A DNA stretch of 30,982 nucleotides. It comes from Bacteroidales bacterium (GTDB taxonomy: Bacteria; Bacteroidota; Bacteroidia; Bacteroidales; Bacteroidaceae). The DNA lies in contig SFPC01000013.1 of NCBI GenBank assembly GCA_004552195.1, forward strand, positions 1-30,982, in the 5' to 3' direction. The notes below the pieces were generated by a model. That model worked only from the letters and a program-made list of their open reading frames with translations, was not told the origin of the DNA and ran no database searches. Each line of letters begins with the position of its first letter. Position 1 is the first letter of the stretch. Below are positions 15,749 through 22,915 of this stretch, one piece after another. Made by a program: the position numbers and the translations under genes.

Positions 15749-16978
15749 TCAATGGCTGTGTCCTTCGGGAATCACCGTGGCGTTGGCCGCTAAGCGCACC
15801 TGCGTGGCACCTTGCGCCACCACGTGCTGGCCCGCCGTCAGGCCCGAGCGGATTTCGGTGCGGCGGCCATCGGTCGCGCCGATGGTCACCTCCTGCCGCT
15901 GATACCTTTCAGGATGGATTTGCACATACACAAAGAAAAGCCCCTGCGCCTCGGTAAGAGCCTCGTTGGGCACCGTGATGACCCCCTTCCGGGTCGCCCC
16001 CTGCAGATACACCTGCGCGAAGCTGCCCGAAACCAGCCGTCCCCGGTTGGGCAGCTCGAAGGTCACGGGAACGGAAAAGCCCGTCGCGCTGCTCGCCTTC
16101 CCCTTGGAAACCAGACTGCCCCCCATCTCGCTCACGCAGTGTGCCGTCCCTTCCGGCTCGTACGACAGGCGGAACGTGGCATCCTTGATTTGCGGCAGCA
16201 GCGCAAAGTGGCGTTCCGGCAGGTCGGCACTCAGCTGCAGGCGTTGGCTCTGCGTCACCGTGGCCAGCGGTTGTCCCGGCTGCACGTAGTCGCCCGGGCG
16301 CACCAGCACCTCCTTCACGTAGCCCGTGAAAGGCGCGGCCACGGCGCGTGTCCGGGTTTCGTTGCCCAAGCTGCGGGCCGCCGCCTCCGCCGTGCGGAAA
16401 CGGCTGCGTGCCTCGTCCAGTTCGCGTTGCGGCAGCAGTTTCTCCGCCGCCAGCTGCTCGGCGCGTGCCAACGCCTTGCGCGCCGCTTCCAGTTCCGCGC
16501 GGGCCGCTGCCGCCGGGTTGCCGTCGGCCATGGCCGAAGCGTTGATGACAAAGAGCTGTTGCCCCTGACGCACGGCAGCACCGTCGGCCAGGTTCTTCGT
16601 AGCCTGGCTCACGATGCCCGCCATCGTGGCCGACACCGTCGCCTCATCGCCCTGTGCCGGCAAGAGGCGGCCCGTTACCTCCACCACCTCGGCAAACTCG
16701 CCCGGCTCGACCGTGACGAGCCGCAGGCCGGCGGCTTTCGCCTGCGCCTCGGTGAAAGTGATTTCGGCGGAGTGGCCCGCGTGTTCATCAGCGTCGTGAT
16801 CGTGTTCGTCCGCTTCGTGGTTGTGGCCGTCGGCCTCGGCCTCGTGGTCGTGACCCTCCGCTTCGTGGTTATGTTCCTCCGCGCTGTGGTCATGACCGTC
16901 GTGTGCGTGGTCCGAATGGCACGCACCCAAGAGCATAGTCCCCATGAGGGCTATGCCGAAAAAGAATATTTTTTTCAT
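15749..16978 (-). CDS. RND periplasmic adaptor lipoprotein with His-rich N-terminus (CusB-like)
   Basis: This is the membrane-fusion subunit linking the pump and channel. From the ATG at 16978 the product has 409 residues and opens with MKKIFFFGIALMGTMLLGAC, a lipoprotein signal with Cys20 as lipid anchor. Residues about 22-68 are an extreme His/Asp/Glu repeat (HDGHDH, EEHNHEAEGHDHE, EADEHDHDADEH), a likely metal-binding tail. The rest is standard: a barrel-sandwich half (VVEVTGRLLPAQGDEATV), an alpha hairpin (RAELEAARKALARAEQLAAE), the second lipoyl half (AAPFTGYVKEVLVRPGDYV), and a C-terminal beta domain ending in GHSH. An in-frame ATG at 17011 would put residues before the signal and is less likely. 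Confidence 0.9.
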   Translation of the reverse strand: MKKIFFFGIALMGTMLLGACHSDHAHDGHDHSAEEHNHEAEGHDHEAEADGHNHEADEHDHDADEHAGHSAEITFTEAQAKAAGLRLVTVEPGEFAEVVEVTGRLLPAQGDEATVSATMAGIVSQATKNLADGAAVRQGQQLFVINASAMADGNPAAAARAELEAARKALARAEQLAAEKLLPQRELDEARSRFRTAEAAARSLGNETRTRAVAAPFTGYVKEVLVRPGDYVQPGQPLATVTQSQRLQLSADLPERHFALLPQIKDATFRLSYEPEGTAHCVSEMGGSLVSKGKASSATGFSVPVTFELPNRGRLVSGSFAQVYLQGATRKGVITVPNEALTEAQGLFFVYVQIHPERYQRQEVTIGATDGRRTEIRSGLTAGQHVVAQGATQVRLAANATVIPEGHSH

Positions 16979-17012
16979 GAAAAAGGCTTTATGGTTATAA
17001 AAAGAAGACAAG

Positions 17013-17390
17013 CTAAACCATAAAGCAGGGCGGTCCGCGCCGCCGCAGGTGCCGGTCCGTCAGGCCGGCCAAAAGCGGAATTTGCTTCCTATTATATATA
17101 GGAGTGGTAAGGGATGGGAAAAACAGGTTCAGCACGAGAGCCGCCCCAACCCCCACCCAAAGCCAAAAAGGCAGGGTTTCGGCGGTAGCGGCAGGCACTT
17201 GGAACACCTGTTGCGGCGTGAAGTCCACCGAGCAGGTGTGCGATGCCGGAAGGCCGTGGTCCGAATGTTCCGCCGGCAGGTCGTGCGTATGCGCATCGTG
17301 GGCACACAGTTCGAGCGCCCAGCAGGCAGCCCCGCCACGGTGATGGTGGTGGGGAAGCAGCACGACCATGAGCAGTAGCGCAATGGACAT
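17013..17390 (-). CDS. small His/Cys-rich membrane protein (DUF6769-like)
   Basis: The 125-residue product starts with a hydrophobic helix followed by PHHHHRGG and a segment rich in His and Cys (CWALELCAHDAHTHD, HSDHGLPASHTC). A second hydrophobic helix (FWLWVGVGAALVLNLFF) leads to a basic tail ending RRRGPPCFMV. It resembles the short proteins encoded next to metal RND systems in Bacteroidetes, which I believe are DUF6769; that label is from memory. It likely binds or senses metal in the periplasm. It is the first gene of the efflux operon, 34 bases before the adaptor. Possible starts are an ATG at 17450, a GTG at 17423 and the ATG at 17390. I chose 17390 because the likely -7 box at 17435-17428 would lie inside or too close to the longer forms. 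Confidence 0.7.
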   Translation of the reverse strand: MSIALLLMVVLLPHHHHRGGAACWALELCAHDAHTHDLPAEHSDHGLPASHTCSVDFTPQQVFQVPAATAETLPFWLWVGVGAALVLNLFFPSLTTPIYNRKQIPLLAGLTDRHLRRRGPPCFMV

Positions 17391-17427
17391 GACAACGCGG
17401 AATATGCCTTTGCTGTTTTTCACGCCG

Positions 17428-17435
17428 CGAAGATA
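17428..17435 (-). promoter_or_regulatory. possible -7 box of the efflux operon
   Basis: The minus strand reads TATCTTCG, close to TAnnTTTG, about 38 bases before the chosen ATG. No clear TTTG lies 19-21 bases upstream. Position at the head of the operon is the main support. Confidence 0.4.
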
Positions 17436-17542
17436 AGCATAATTCGCCAAGAGCCTGTTACAGACCCTATATATTTATGCCGAAGCCTTGCCCTGCCGCC
17501 GCCAAAGCATTTCCCGAAACGAAAATCCGTCTTTTCCATCTC

Positions 17543-17593
17543 CCAAATCAGGCTCCGGAAGCCCCAAATACGGGCTCCGGAAGAGCAAAATCG
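17543..17593. repeat. degenerate 21-22-bp repeat with GGCTCCGGAAG core
   Basis: GGCTCCGGAAG occurs at 17551-17561 and 17573-17583, each preceded by CCAAAT (17543, 17564) and followed by a third CAAAAT at 17586. The spacing is 21 or 22 bases. The first core extends to GGCTCCGGAAGCC, whose ends GGCT/AGCC are complementary. It lies in the divergent region between the efflux operon and the ABC operon, just upstream of the first operator. Confidence 0.8.
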
Positions 17594-17617
17594 GGTGTAA
17601 TAGCAAAATATTACACC
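17594..17617. promoter_or_regulatory. inverted repeat, probable GntR operator 1
   Basis: GGTGTAATA (17594-17602) and TATTACACC (17609-17617) are perfect 9-base arms around a 6-base spacer. The same geometry and nearly the same arms recur at 17677-17700. The site lies about 28 bases upstream of the -33 box. The outer GTGTA/TACAC resembles the operator type of YtrA-family GntR repressors, one of which is encoded at 19460. Confidence 0.75.
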
Positions 17618-17644
17618 TCCCGACGCATTTTTTCCGCTTTTTCC

Positions 17645-17675
17645 TTGCACAATCCAAAGTGCCGCTCTACTTTTG
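17645..17675 (+). promoter_or_regulatory. promoter of the ABC-GntR operon
   Basis: TTG at 17645-17647 is 20 bases before TACTTTTG at 17668-17675. The -33 element lacks the first T but spacing and -7 box are right. Transcription should start inside the downstream operator. The next ATG of the frame is at 17719. Confidence 0.75.
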
Positions 17676-17676
17676 T

Positions 17677-17700
17677 GGTGTACTATTAAACTATTACACT
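17677..17700. promoter_or_regulatory. inverted repeat, probable GntR operator 2 over the transcription start
   Basis: GGTGTACTA (17677-17685) and TATTACACT (17692-17700) flank a 6-base spacer, matching operator 1 in spacing and sequence. It begins two bases after the -7 box, so a bound dimer would block transcription initiation. The centres of the two sites are 83 bases apart, close to eight helical turns. Confidence 0.78.
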
Positions 17701-17718
17701 GAATTAAACTTTTTCATC

Positions 17719-18555
17719 ATGTTACAGATAAACGAAATCGACTTCAGCTACGGGCGGCGCAAGGCCCCCGTGTTCGAGCACTTCAGCCTGCGCTTCGAGC
17801 CGGGCCACATTTACGGACTGCTGGGCAAGAACGGCACCGGCAAGAGCACCCTGCTCTACCTCATGAGCGGACTGCTGCGCCAACAGCGGGGCACGGTGCT
17901 CTTTGAGGGCACCGACGTCAGGCTGCGTCGGCCCGAGGTGTTGCGGGAAATGTTCCTCGTGCCCGAAGAGATAGAGCTGCCCCACCTCAGCATGGAGCGT
18001 TACGTGCAGCTCAATGCCTGCTTTTATCCGCACTTCGACTACGAGGTGCTGATGCGCTGCATGACAGACTTCGACCTCGACCCGAAGGCCAAGCTCGACA
18101 GCCTTTCGATGGGGCAGCGGAAGAAAGCCTTCGTATGCTTCGCCCTGGCCACGGGCACCCGCCTGCTGCTCATGGACGAGCCGACCAACGGGTTGGACAT
18201 CCCCTCGAAGAGCATTTTCCGGCAGGTGGTGGCGCGCCACATCACCGAGGACCGCACCCTCATCGTGTCGACCCACCAGGTGAACGACGTGGCGATGCTC
18301 CTGGACCACGTGGTGATGCTCCAAGGCTCGCACCTGCTGCTCAACCGCTCCGTGGCCGACATCTCGGCCGCCGTGCGCTGTGAAGAGCGTGCCCTGGGCG
18401 AACCCACGGACGACGCGCTCTATGTGCAGAACTCGCTCCAGGGCCACGCCGTGGTGGTGGAAAACGACGACCCCGACGACGAAACGCCGCTGGACCTCGA
18501 ACTCCTCTTCTGCTGTGCCGAAGCCGGCAAACTTCCCCAAAGTCTCACCTGTTAA
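17719..18555 (+). CDS. ABC transporter ATP-binding protein
   Basis: This 278-residue cytoplasmic ATPase drives the membrane protein encoded next. It has Walker A GKNGTGKST at residues 36-44, the signature LSMGQRKK, Walker B LLLMDEPTNGLD and the switch histidine in VSTHQ. The Q-loop region is poorly marked (FLVPEE). The C-terminal 60 residues extend beyond the nucleotide-binding core and are acidic (ENDDPDDETPLDLELLF). The frame is open upstream to 17488, but that part covers both operators and the promoter. The layout of a short ATPase, a permease and a YtrA-type GntR regulator matches the Ytr/BcrA-like group of exporters or envelope-stress ABC systems. The substrate is unknown. Confidence 0.9.
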   Translation: MLQINEIDFSYGRRKAPVFEHFSLRFEPGHIYGLLGKNGTGKSTLLYLMSGLLRQQRGTVLFEGTDVRLRRPEVLREMFLVPEEIELPHLSMERYVQLNACFYPHFDYEVLMRCMTDFDLDPKAKLDSLSMGQRKKAFVCFALATGTRLLLMDEPTNGLDIPSKSIFRQVVARHITEDRTLIVSTHQVNDVAMLLDHVVMLQGSHLLLNRSVADISAAVRCEERALGEPTDDALYVQNSLQGHAVVVENDDPDDETPLDLELLFCCAEAGKLPQSLTC

Positions 18556-18571
18556 TCCCCCTCCCGAAACA

Positions 18572-19420
18572 ATGAAAAACTTCAGTCTGAAACGCATGGC
18601 GCAGGTGATGCGCATCACCTTCTGCCAAAATCATAAATGGTTCCTCAACATAGGCATTGCCTACCTCTTGGCCCACTTCGTCGGCCAGGCCCTGGTTTTC
18701 TACACCATAAGCAACAGCCCGGAAGCCCCGGATTGGTACATCGCCGGCCGGATGCACAGTGCCACCGGTGCCTTCGTCATGATCAGCGCGTTTCTCATCT
18801 TGGGCGGCATCTCCTTCACGTTCGACGTGCTGAAGGACAAGAACAAGCGCATCTCCATCCTGATGTTGCCGGCCAGCAACGCGGAGAAATTCGTGGCGCG
18901 GCTGCTGATCTGTACGGTGGGCGTGTGGGTGCTCAATGCCGTTTGCATCCTGCTGGCCGACGGTCTGCGGCAGCTCGTCTACCATTGGTCGGACACCCCC
19001 TTGGGTTCGGCATTGCCCGCCCTGTGGGAGTTTATCGGAAACAACGGCACGGTCTTCTCCAGTGCGATGAGCGAGCCCTTCGTTGCCGGCCAGTCCACGG
19101 GATGGTGTGCCGTGGCGTTCGTAGTGTCCTCCGGCTTCATGACCTACAGCTTCTTCCTGCTCGGTTCGGCGGTGTTCCGCAAGCAAGCCTTCATCCTGAC
19201 GGGCCTGTGCGGCCTGGGTCTCACCCTGGTGGGGACTTACGTGGCCGGCACGGTGGCCGATCTGTTCGAGTACTCCTTTACGGAAAAGGAGGTGTTTGCT
19301 TTTCTCGTCAACATCGTGCCTGTGGGTGCCGTCGTGCAGCTGTTGGTAGGTGCAGGTTTCGTGTGGCTGAGCTACCGCCTGTTCGAGCGCATGACCGTGG
19401 TGCGTCGCAATTTGTTCTAA
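18572..19420 (+). CDS. ABC transporter membrane subunit, six or so helices
   Basis: The 282-residue protein starts 16 bases after the ATPase and is mostly hydrophobic. I can place helices at about residues 22-42 (FLNIGIAYLLAHFVGQALVF), 60-80 (GAFVMISAFLILGGISFTF), 105-125, 170-195, 205-235 and 250-270. It contains the stretch KDKNKRISILMLPASNAEKFVARLL, a cytoplasmic loop I have seen in Bacteroidetes ABC permeases of this type. It has no large extracellular domain. With the preceding ATPase it should form a homodimeric exporter-like unit. The role is inferred from neighbours. Confidence 0.8.
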   Translation: MKNFSLKRMAQVMRITFCQNHKWFLNIGIAYLLAHFVGQALVFYTISNSPEAPDWYIAGRMHSATGAFVMISAFLILGGISFTFDVLKDKNKRISILMLPASNAEKFVARLLICTVGVWVLNAVCILLADGLRQLVYHWSDTPLGSALPALWEFIGNNGTVFSSAMSEPFVAGQSTGWCAVAFVVSSGFMTYSFFLLGSAVFRKQAFILTGLCGLGLTLVGTYVAGTVADLFEYSFTEKEVFAFLVNIVPVGAVVQLLVGAGFVWLSYRLFERMTVVRRNLF

Positions 19421-19459
19421 ACCAAAGTCTTTATCGTATTCCTTAGAAAGAACCACAAT

Positions 19460-19834
19460 ATGACGTTTAAAGAAAGCCAACCTATCTATGTGCAAATGGC
19501 CGACCGCCTGAGCGACGAGATACTCCACGGCACGTATGCGCCGGAGAGCCGCGTGCCCGGCGTGAGGGAGTATGCCGCGATGCTGGAGGTGAACGTGAAC
19601 ACGGCGGTGAAGGCTTACGAGCTGCTGGCCCGCAGGGGCGTGATTTACCAAAAGCGGGGCATGGGCTATTTCGTGGCGGCCGACGCGCCGCAGCTGATCC
19701 GCTCCGAACGCCGCGCCTATTTCCGCGAACACGCCATGCCGCAGTTTTTCGCACAAATGAAACTCCTCGACATCACGCCCGAAGAGATGGTACGGGCGTA
19801 CAACGCCTATCTCGAAAATACAAACAAAGCATGA
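19460..19834 (+). CDS. GntR-family transcriptional regulator, YtrA subfamily
   Basis: The 124-residue protein is a winged-helix GntR domain with a short C-terminal helix part only, which is the YtrA form. It shows PIYVQMADRLSDEILHGTYA, SRVPGVREYAAMLEVNVNTA in the recognition helix region and RGVIYQKRGMGYFV in the wing. No effector-binding domain is present. It lies 39 bases after the permease, and the two GTGTA-N12-TACAC sites at the operon promoter are its likely targets, giving autorepression. Members of this subfamily usually repress their linked ABC genes and respond to envelope-active compounds; the signal here is unknown. Confidence 0.9.
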   Translation: MTFKESQPIYVQMADRLSDEILHGTYAPESRVPGVREYAAMLEVNVNTAVKAYELLARRGVIYQKRGMGYFVAADAPQLIRSERRAYFREHAMPQFFAQMKLLDITPEEMVRAYNAYLENTNKA

Positions 19835-19891
19835 GCCGGGAGCCACGCGCCCCTGTGCTCGCCCCATTTTCCAACAAAAAATACTGACCTT

Positions 19892-22033
19892 ATGAAAAAG
19901 CATCTGGAAATCATCATAGCGATTGCCGTATTCATCATGCTGCTGCCCATCGGGCTGCAGGTGAAGGCACAAGGCCACCGGGCCGACAGCCTGCGCACAC
20001 TCAGCGAGGCCGGAGTGACCGTTTACCGGCCCGTGGCGAAACTCAAGGACGGCGCGATGGTCACCACCGTGGAGAACACACCGCTGGCCAAGGCCGGCAC
20101 CGCCGAGGACGTGCTCAAACAAGTGCCCGGACTCATGCAGAAGGGCGATCAGGAAGGCACCATCGAAGTGATTGGCAAGGGCACCCCCATCTTCTACATC
20201 AATGGGCGGCAAGTGCGCGACCTCGCGGAACTGAAGCAGCTCTCCAGCGAGGAGGTGAAGCACGTGGAGGTGATCCAGACCCCGGGAGCGAGGTACGACG
20301 CCAACGTGGCCGCCGTGGTGCGCATACGCACGGTGCGCCGCAAAGGCGAGGGCTGGGGCGTGGATGCCATGCAGGAGTACCGCCAGGGACGCTATGCCAA
20401 CGACAATTCCCGGCTGAAGGTGAACTACCGACGCAAGGGGCTGGACATCTTCGCCGTGGCGGGACTCAACGGCGGACGCTTCTACTGGAACTCGCCCTCC
20501 GACCAGCTCACCGTGACGCCCGACACGCTGTGGTACCTGCCCATGGGACAGAACATGAAGGGTAAACAGCTCTACGCCGACTATACCGCCGGTTTCAACT
20601 ACGACGTGGACGAGAACCACTCCTTCGGACTCCGCTATCAGGCCAAACAGACTCTCAAAAGCACGGGCTACTTCAGCCTCGACAGCCGCATCCTGGCCAA
20701 CGGCGAATACTACGACCAATTGCTGAGCCAGGGCGAGGAGGACAACGATGCCGACTTGCAGCACGACCTCAACCTTTACTACGTGGGCAAGCTCGGAAAG
20801 GGAGAACTCTCCACTGACCTCAGCTTCTATGCCAACGGCGACAACAAGACGAACGTGACGAACGAAACGAGCCAGGAGCACGACGACCGCTACGTGCCCT
20901 CCGTGAGCCGCACCCGCAACCGCCTCTGGGCGGCCAAGGTGGCCTACGAATGGCCGTGGCTGGGCGGCAGGGTGAGCCTCGGCACGCAGTACCAGCTGAC
21001 CAACCGCCACGACGATTACTACATCCCGCTCAACAACTTCGGCCTGCAGGCCACCCGGACGAAGCAGGAGGAGAAGAACGTGGCCGGCTTCGTGCAGTGG
21101 AGTGCCGTGCTGGCACGTCGTTACCAGCTCTCCGCTGGACTGCGCTACGAGCACGCCGCCTACGACTACTCCACCGAGGGCGTTCACAACCCCGACCTCT
21201 CGCCCACGTACAACAACCTGTTCCCCTCCTTCTCCCTTGCCACGGCATTCGGACAGGGGGCGAAGGCACTGCAGCTGATGTTTTCCTATACCGCCAAGAC
21301 GCAAAGGCCGCAGTACGGACAGCTGTCCAACAAGGTGACCTACGGCAACCGCTTCCTCATGCAGAGCGGTAACCCCGACCTGAAGCCCACCACCATCCAC
21401 TCCGTGAACCTCACCCTCGTGCGCGGCAGCTGGCAGGCCGTGGCCATGATGGACCACCATCAGAACGGCATCCTGTTCTGGGGACGCTCGTTGCCCGACC
21501 ACCCTTCCATCACGAAAATATCCTTCCTCAACAAATCGTTCACGCAGCTACAGGGCATCCTCACCTATGCGCCGCGCTTCAAGTACTGGCAGCCGCGCTT
21601 CACGGCGGTCTACACGCAGACGTTCTGCGAGCTGCCCGTGATGAACGGCACGCGCAAGTTCAACAACCCGCTGTTCCACTTGGCCACGGTGCAGGTGTTC
21701 AAACTGCCGGCCCGGATTGACCTCACGGCGGTGTACAGTTTCCAGACCAAGGGCAACTACCAGAACGTGAAGGTGGACAAGCTGAGGCACTATACGGAAC
21801 TGTACGCCTCGCACGGCTTCCTCAACGACGCGCTCACCGTGACGCTCGGCTGTCAGGACCTGCTGCACAATGTGGGCTCGCGCAACCTGGTCTTCATGGA
21901 GAACTCCCGCTTCCTCCAGGGCGGCAAGGGCGACACGCGGCAGGTGTACCTGAAACTGCACTACAAGTTCAACGCCATGCGCGACAAGTATCGCGGCAAG
22001 AGCGCGGTGGAGGAAATCATCAAGCGACTGTAG
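19892..22033 (+). CDS. TonB-receptor-like outer membrane beta-barrel protein
   Basis: The 713-residue protein starts with a signal peptide (MKKHLEIIIAIAVFIMLLPI, cut after VKAQ). A plug-like domain follows: EDVLKQVPGLMQKG, then FYINGRQVRDLAELKQLSSE and KHVEVIQTPGARYDA. The remainder is a long beta barrel of alternating aromatic strands. The end, KLHYKFNAMRDKYRGKSAVE followed by EIIKRL, is typical of the Bacteroidetes OMP_b-brl_3 group. There is no N-terminal carboxypeptidase-like domain and no SusD partner, so a polysaccharide-uptake role is unlikely. It follows gntR by 57 bases on the same strand, so it may share the operator-controlled transcript. A substrate cannot be given. Confidence 0.85.
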   Translation: MKKHLEIIIAIAVFIMLLPIGLQVKAQGHRADSLRTLSEAGVTVYRPVAKLKDGAMVTTVENTPLAKAGTAEDVLKQVPGLMQKGDQEGTIEVIGKGTPIFYINGRQVRDLAELKQLSSEEVKHVEVIQTPGARYDANVAAVVRIRTVRRKGEGWGVDAMQEYRQGRYANDNSRLKVNYRRKGLDIFAVAGLNGGRFYWNSPSDQLTVTPDTLWYLPMGQNMKGKQLYADYTAGFNYDVDENHSFGLRYQAKQTLKSTGYFSLDSRILANGEYYDQLLSQGEEDNDADLQHDLNLYYVGKLGKGELSTDLSFYANGDNKTNVTNETSQEHDDRYVPSVSRTRNRLWAAKVAYEWPWLGGRVSLGTQYQLTNRHDDYYIPLNNFGLQATRTKQEEKNVAGFVQWSAVLARRYQLSAGLRYEHAAYDYSTEGVHNPDLSPTYNNLFPSFSLATAFGQGAKALQLMFSYTAKTQRPQYGQLSNKVTYGNRFLMQSGNPDLKPTTIHSVNLTLVRGSWQAVAMMDHHQNGILFWGRSLPDHPSITKISFLNKSFTQLQGILTYAPRFKYWQPRFTAVYTQTFCELPVMNGTRKFNNPLFHLATVQVFKLPARIDLTAVYSFQTKGNYQNVKVDKLRHYTELYASHGFLNDALTVTLGCQDLLHNVGSRNLVFMENSRFLQGGKGDTRQVYLKLHYKFNAMRDKYRGKSAVEEIIKRL

Positions 22034-22051
22034 AAGAGAAAAAAGATGATG

Positions 22052-22113
22052 GTAGGTGTTTAAAAGTAGTTTATGTCTACATGATTAGTCATACCTAAGC
22101 TTTAAACACCTAC
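22052..22113. repeat. 13-bp perfect inverted repeat after the barrel gene
   Basis: GTAGGTGTTTAAA (22052-22064) and TTTAAACACCTAC (22101-22113) are perfect complements around 36 bases. The loop itself holds smaller hairpins (GTAG/CTAC and ATGA/TCAT). A short T run follows (CTTTTTGAGG), so it may act as a terminator of the plus-strand operon, though the stem is AT-rich. Confidence 0.75.
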
Positions 22114-22149
22114 TTAACTTTTTGAGGTGATGCTATGCCTTTCCAAAAA

Positions 22150-22210
22150 GTCCGGGAGTTGTTTTGTCAACTCGTCGAGCTCGACAAAATAGTCGGCGAC
22201 TTGTAAAGAA
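22150..22210. repeat. 21-bp-period palindrome repeats, second site
   Basis: Units start at 22150, 22171 and 22192. The 9-base cores are GTCCGGGAG, CTCGTCGAG and GTCGGCGAC; the last two are perfect odd palindromes with different arms. A/T-rich 12-base spacers separate them. This is the same class as at 11010 and 27603. The gene-free stretch 22034-22915 lies between two convergent genes and also holds the two repeats that follow. Confidence 0.9.
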
Positions 22211-22246
22211 GACTTCACACCGTGTCCTGCCGGGACTGGCAATAAT

Positions 22247-22347
22247 GTAAAATGTAAAATGTATAATGAAGTCTACGACCGACATACAGGACGAAGCAGA
22301 CCGCCGCCCCCATTGGCGTAGCCCTCATTATACATTATACATTTTAT
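22247..22347. repeat. 23-bp AT-rich inverted repeat around a GC-rich core
   Basis: The left arm (22247-22269, made of AAAATGTA and ATGTATAATGA words) and the right arm (22325-22347) match as reverse complements at 21 of 23 positions. The 55 bases between are GC-rich with no frame. It could be a small non-coding mobile element or a bidirectional terminator between convergent genes. I see no clear target-site duplication. Confidence 0.75.
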
Positions 22348-22394
22348 AATGCCCCTTTCGCGCGCGTATATACGGTTTTTATTTCCCGAAAAAA

Positions 22395-22649
22395 GCATTC
22401 ACCCCTTCACACAATGCTCGTTTTCGTCTGATTTCCAAGGAGCTTGAGTGTGAAGGGTTGAAATTCAAAGCATTCACACCGAGGGTGAATGCAGGTGAAG
22501 GGTTGAAACATCAAGCCTTCACACCGGAAAGCCGCTGGCAATCAGGAGATAAACGAAAAAACGAGCCCTGCGCTGTGAATACTTGAAAATTCAAGCCTTC
22601 ACACTTGAAACCAATGATTTTCAATGGAGAACATGCCTTGTGTGAAGGA
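22395..22649. repeat. cluster of TTCACACC/GGTGTGAA-type palindromes
   Basis: Words of the form TTCACAC(C) or its complement occur repeatedly. Three larger units begin GTGTGAAGGGTTGAA (22449), GGTGAAGGGTTGAA (22494) and TGTGAATACTTGAA (22574); each runs into TTCAA or ATCAA and then ATTCACACC or CTTCACAC, making imperfect palindromes of about 32 bases. GCATTCAC (22470-22477) and GTGAATGC (22485-22492) form a further hairpin between two units. The spacing between units is not constant (45 and 80 bases). From here to the helicase end (22916) I see nothing coding. Confidence 0.8.
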
Positions 22650-22915
22650 ATGAATGTTTTTTTTCGAGAATAAAAAAAGCGTATAGAAAGCGTGAATAAT
22701 TGGGGTTGGAAAGGGCAAATTGCCCCGTGCCCTTTTGGCAAGTGTTGTTCAGCTCACGAAGCTTCAGCCTTATCACCTCATCCCTCAAAAATTCATACAA
22801 CGTAGACAGTGAATAGTTGAAGGGCGCAGCCTCCGAAAACGGGGTTACGCCCTGGGTGTGGATAATGGGAAAGAGGTGAAGACGGAGAGCGATAATTTTT
22901 GTTCCTGTCAACGGC

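Noticed and set aside
16750..16930. Coding error or low-complexity artefact in the His-rich adaptor region
   Set aside because: The frame is continuous from the lipoprotein signal to the adaptor core, and His-rich tails are known in metal RND adaptors.
17488..17718. Longer N-terminus of the ABC ATPase
   Set aside because: The segment contains the promoter and both operators; the ATPase domain begins right at the ATG at 17719.
18545..21502. 985-codon open frame on the minus strand
   Set aside because: It lies opposite the permease, gntR and barrel genes, whose products have clear families; its His/Val/Gly-rich product is the usual antisense artefact of high-GC codon use.
22247..22347. Insertion sequence or MITE
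   Set aside because: There is an inverted repeat but no transposase and no clear target-site duplication; the arms consist of simple ATGTATAATG words frequent in AT-rich gaps, so I list it only as a repeat.
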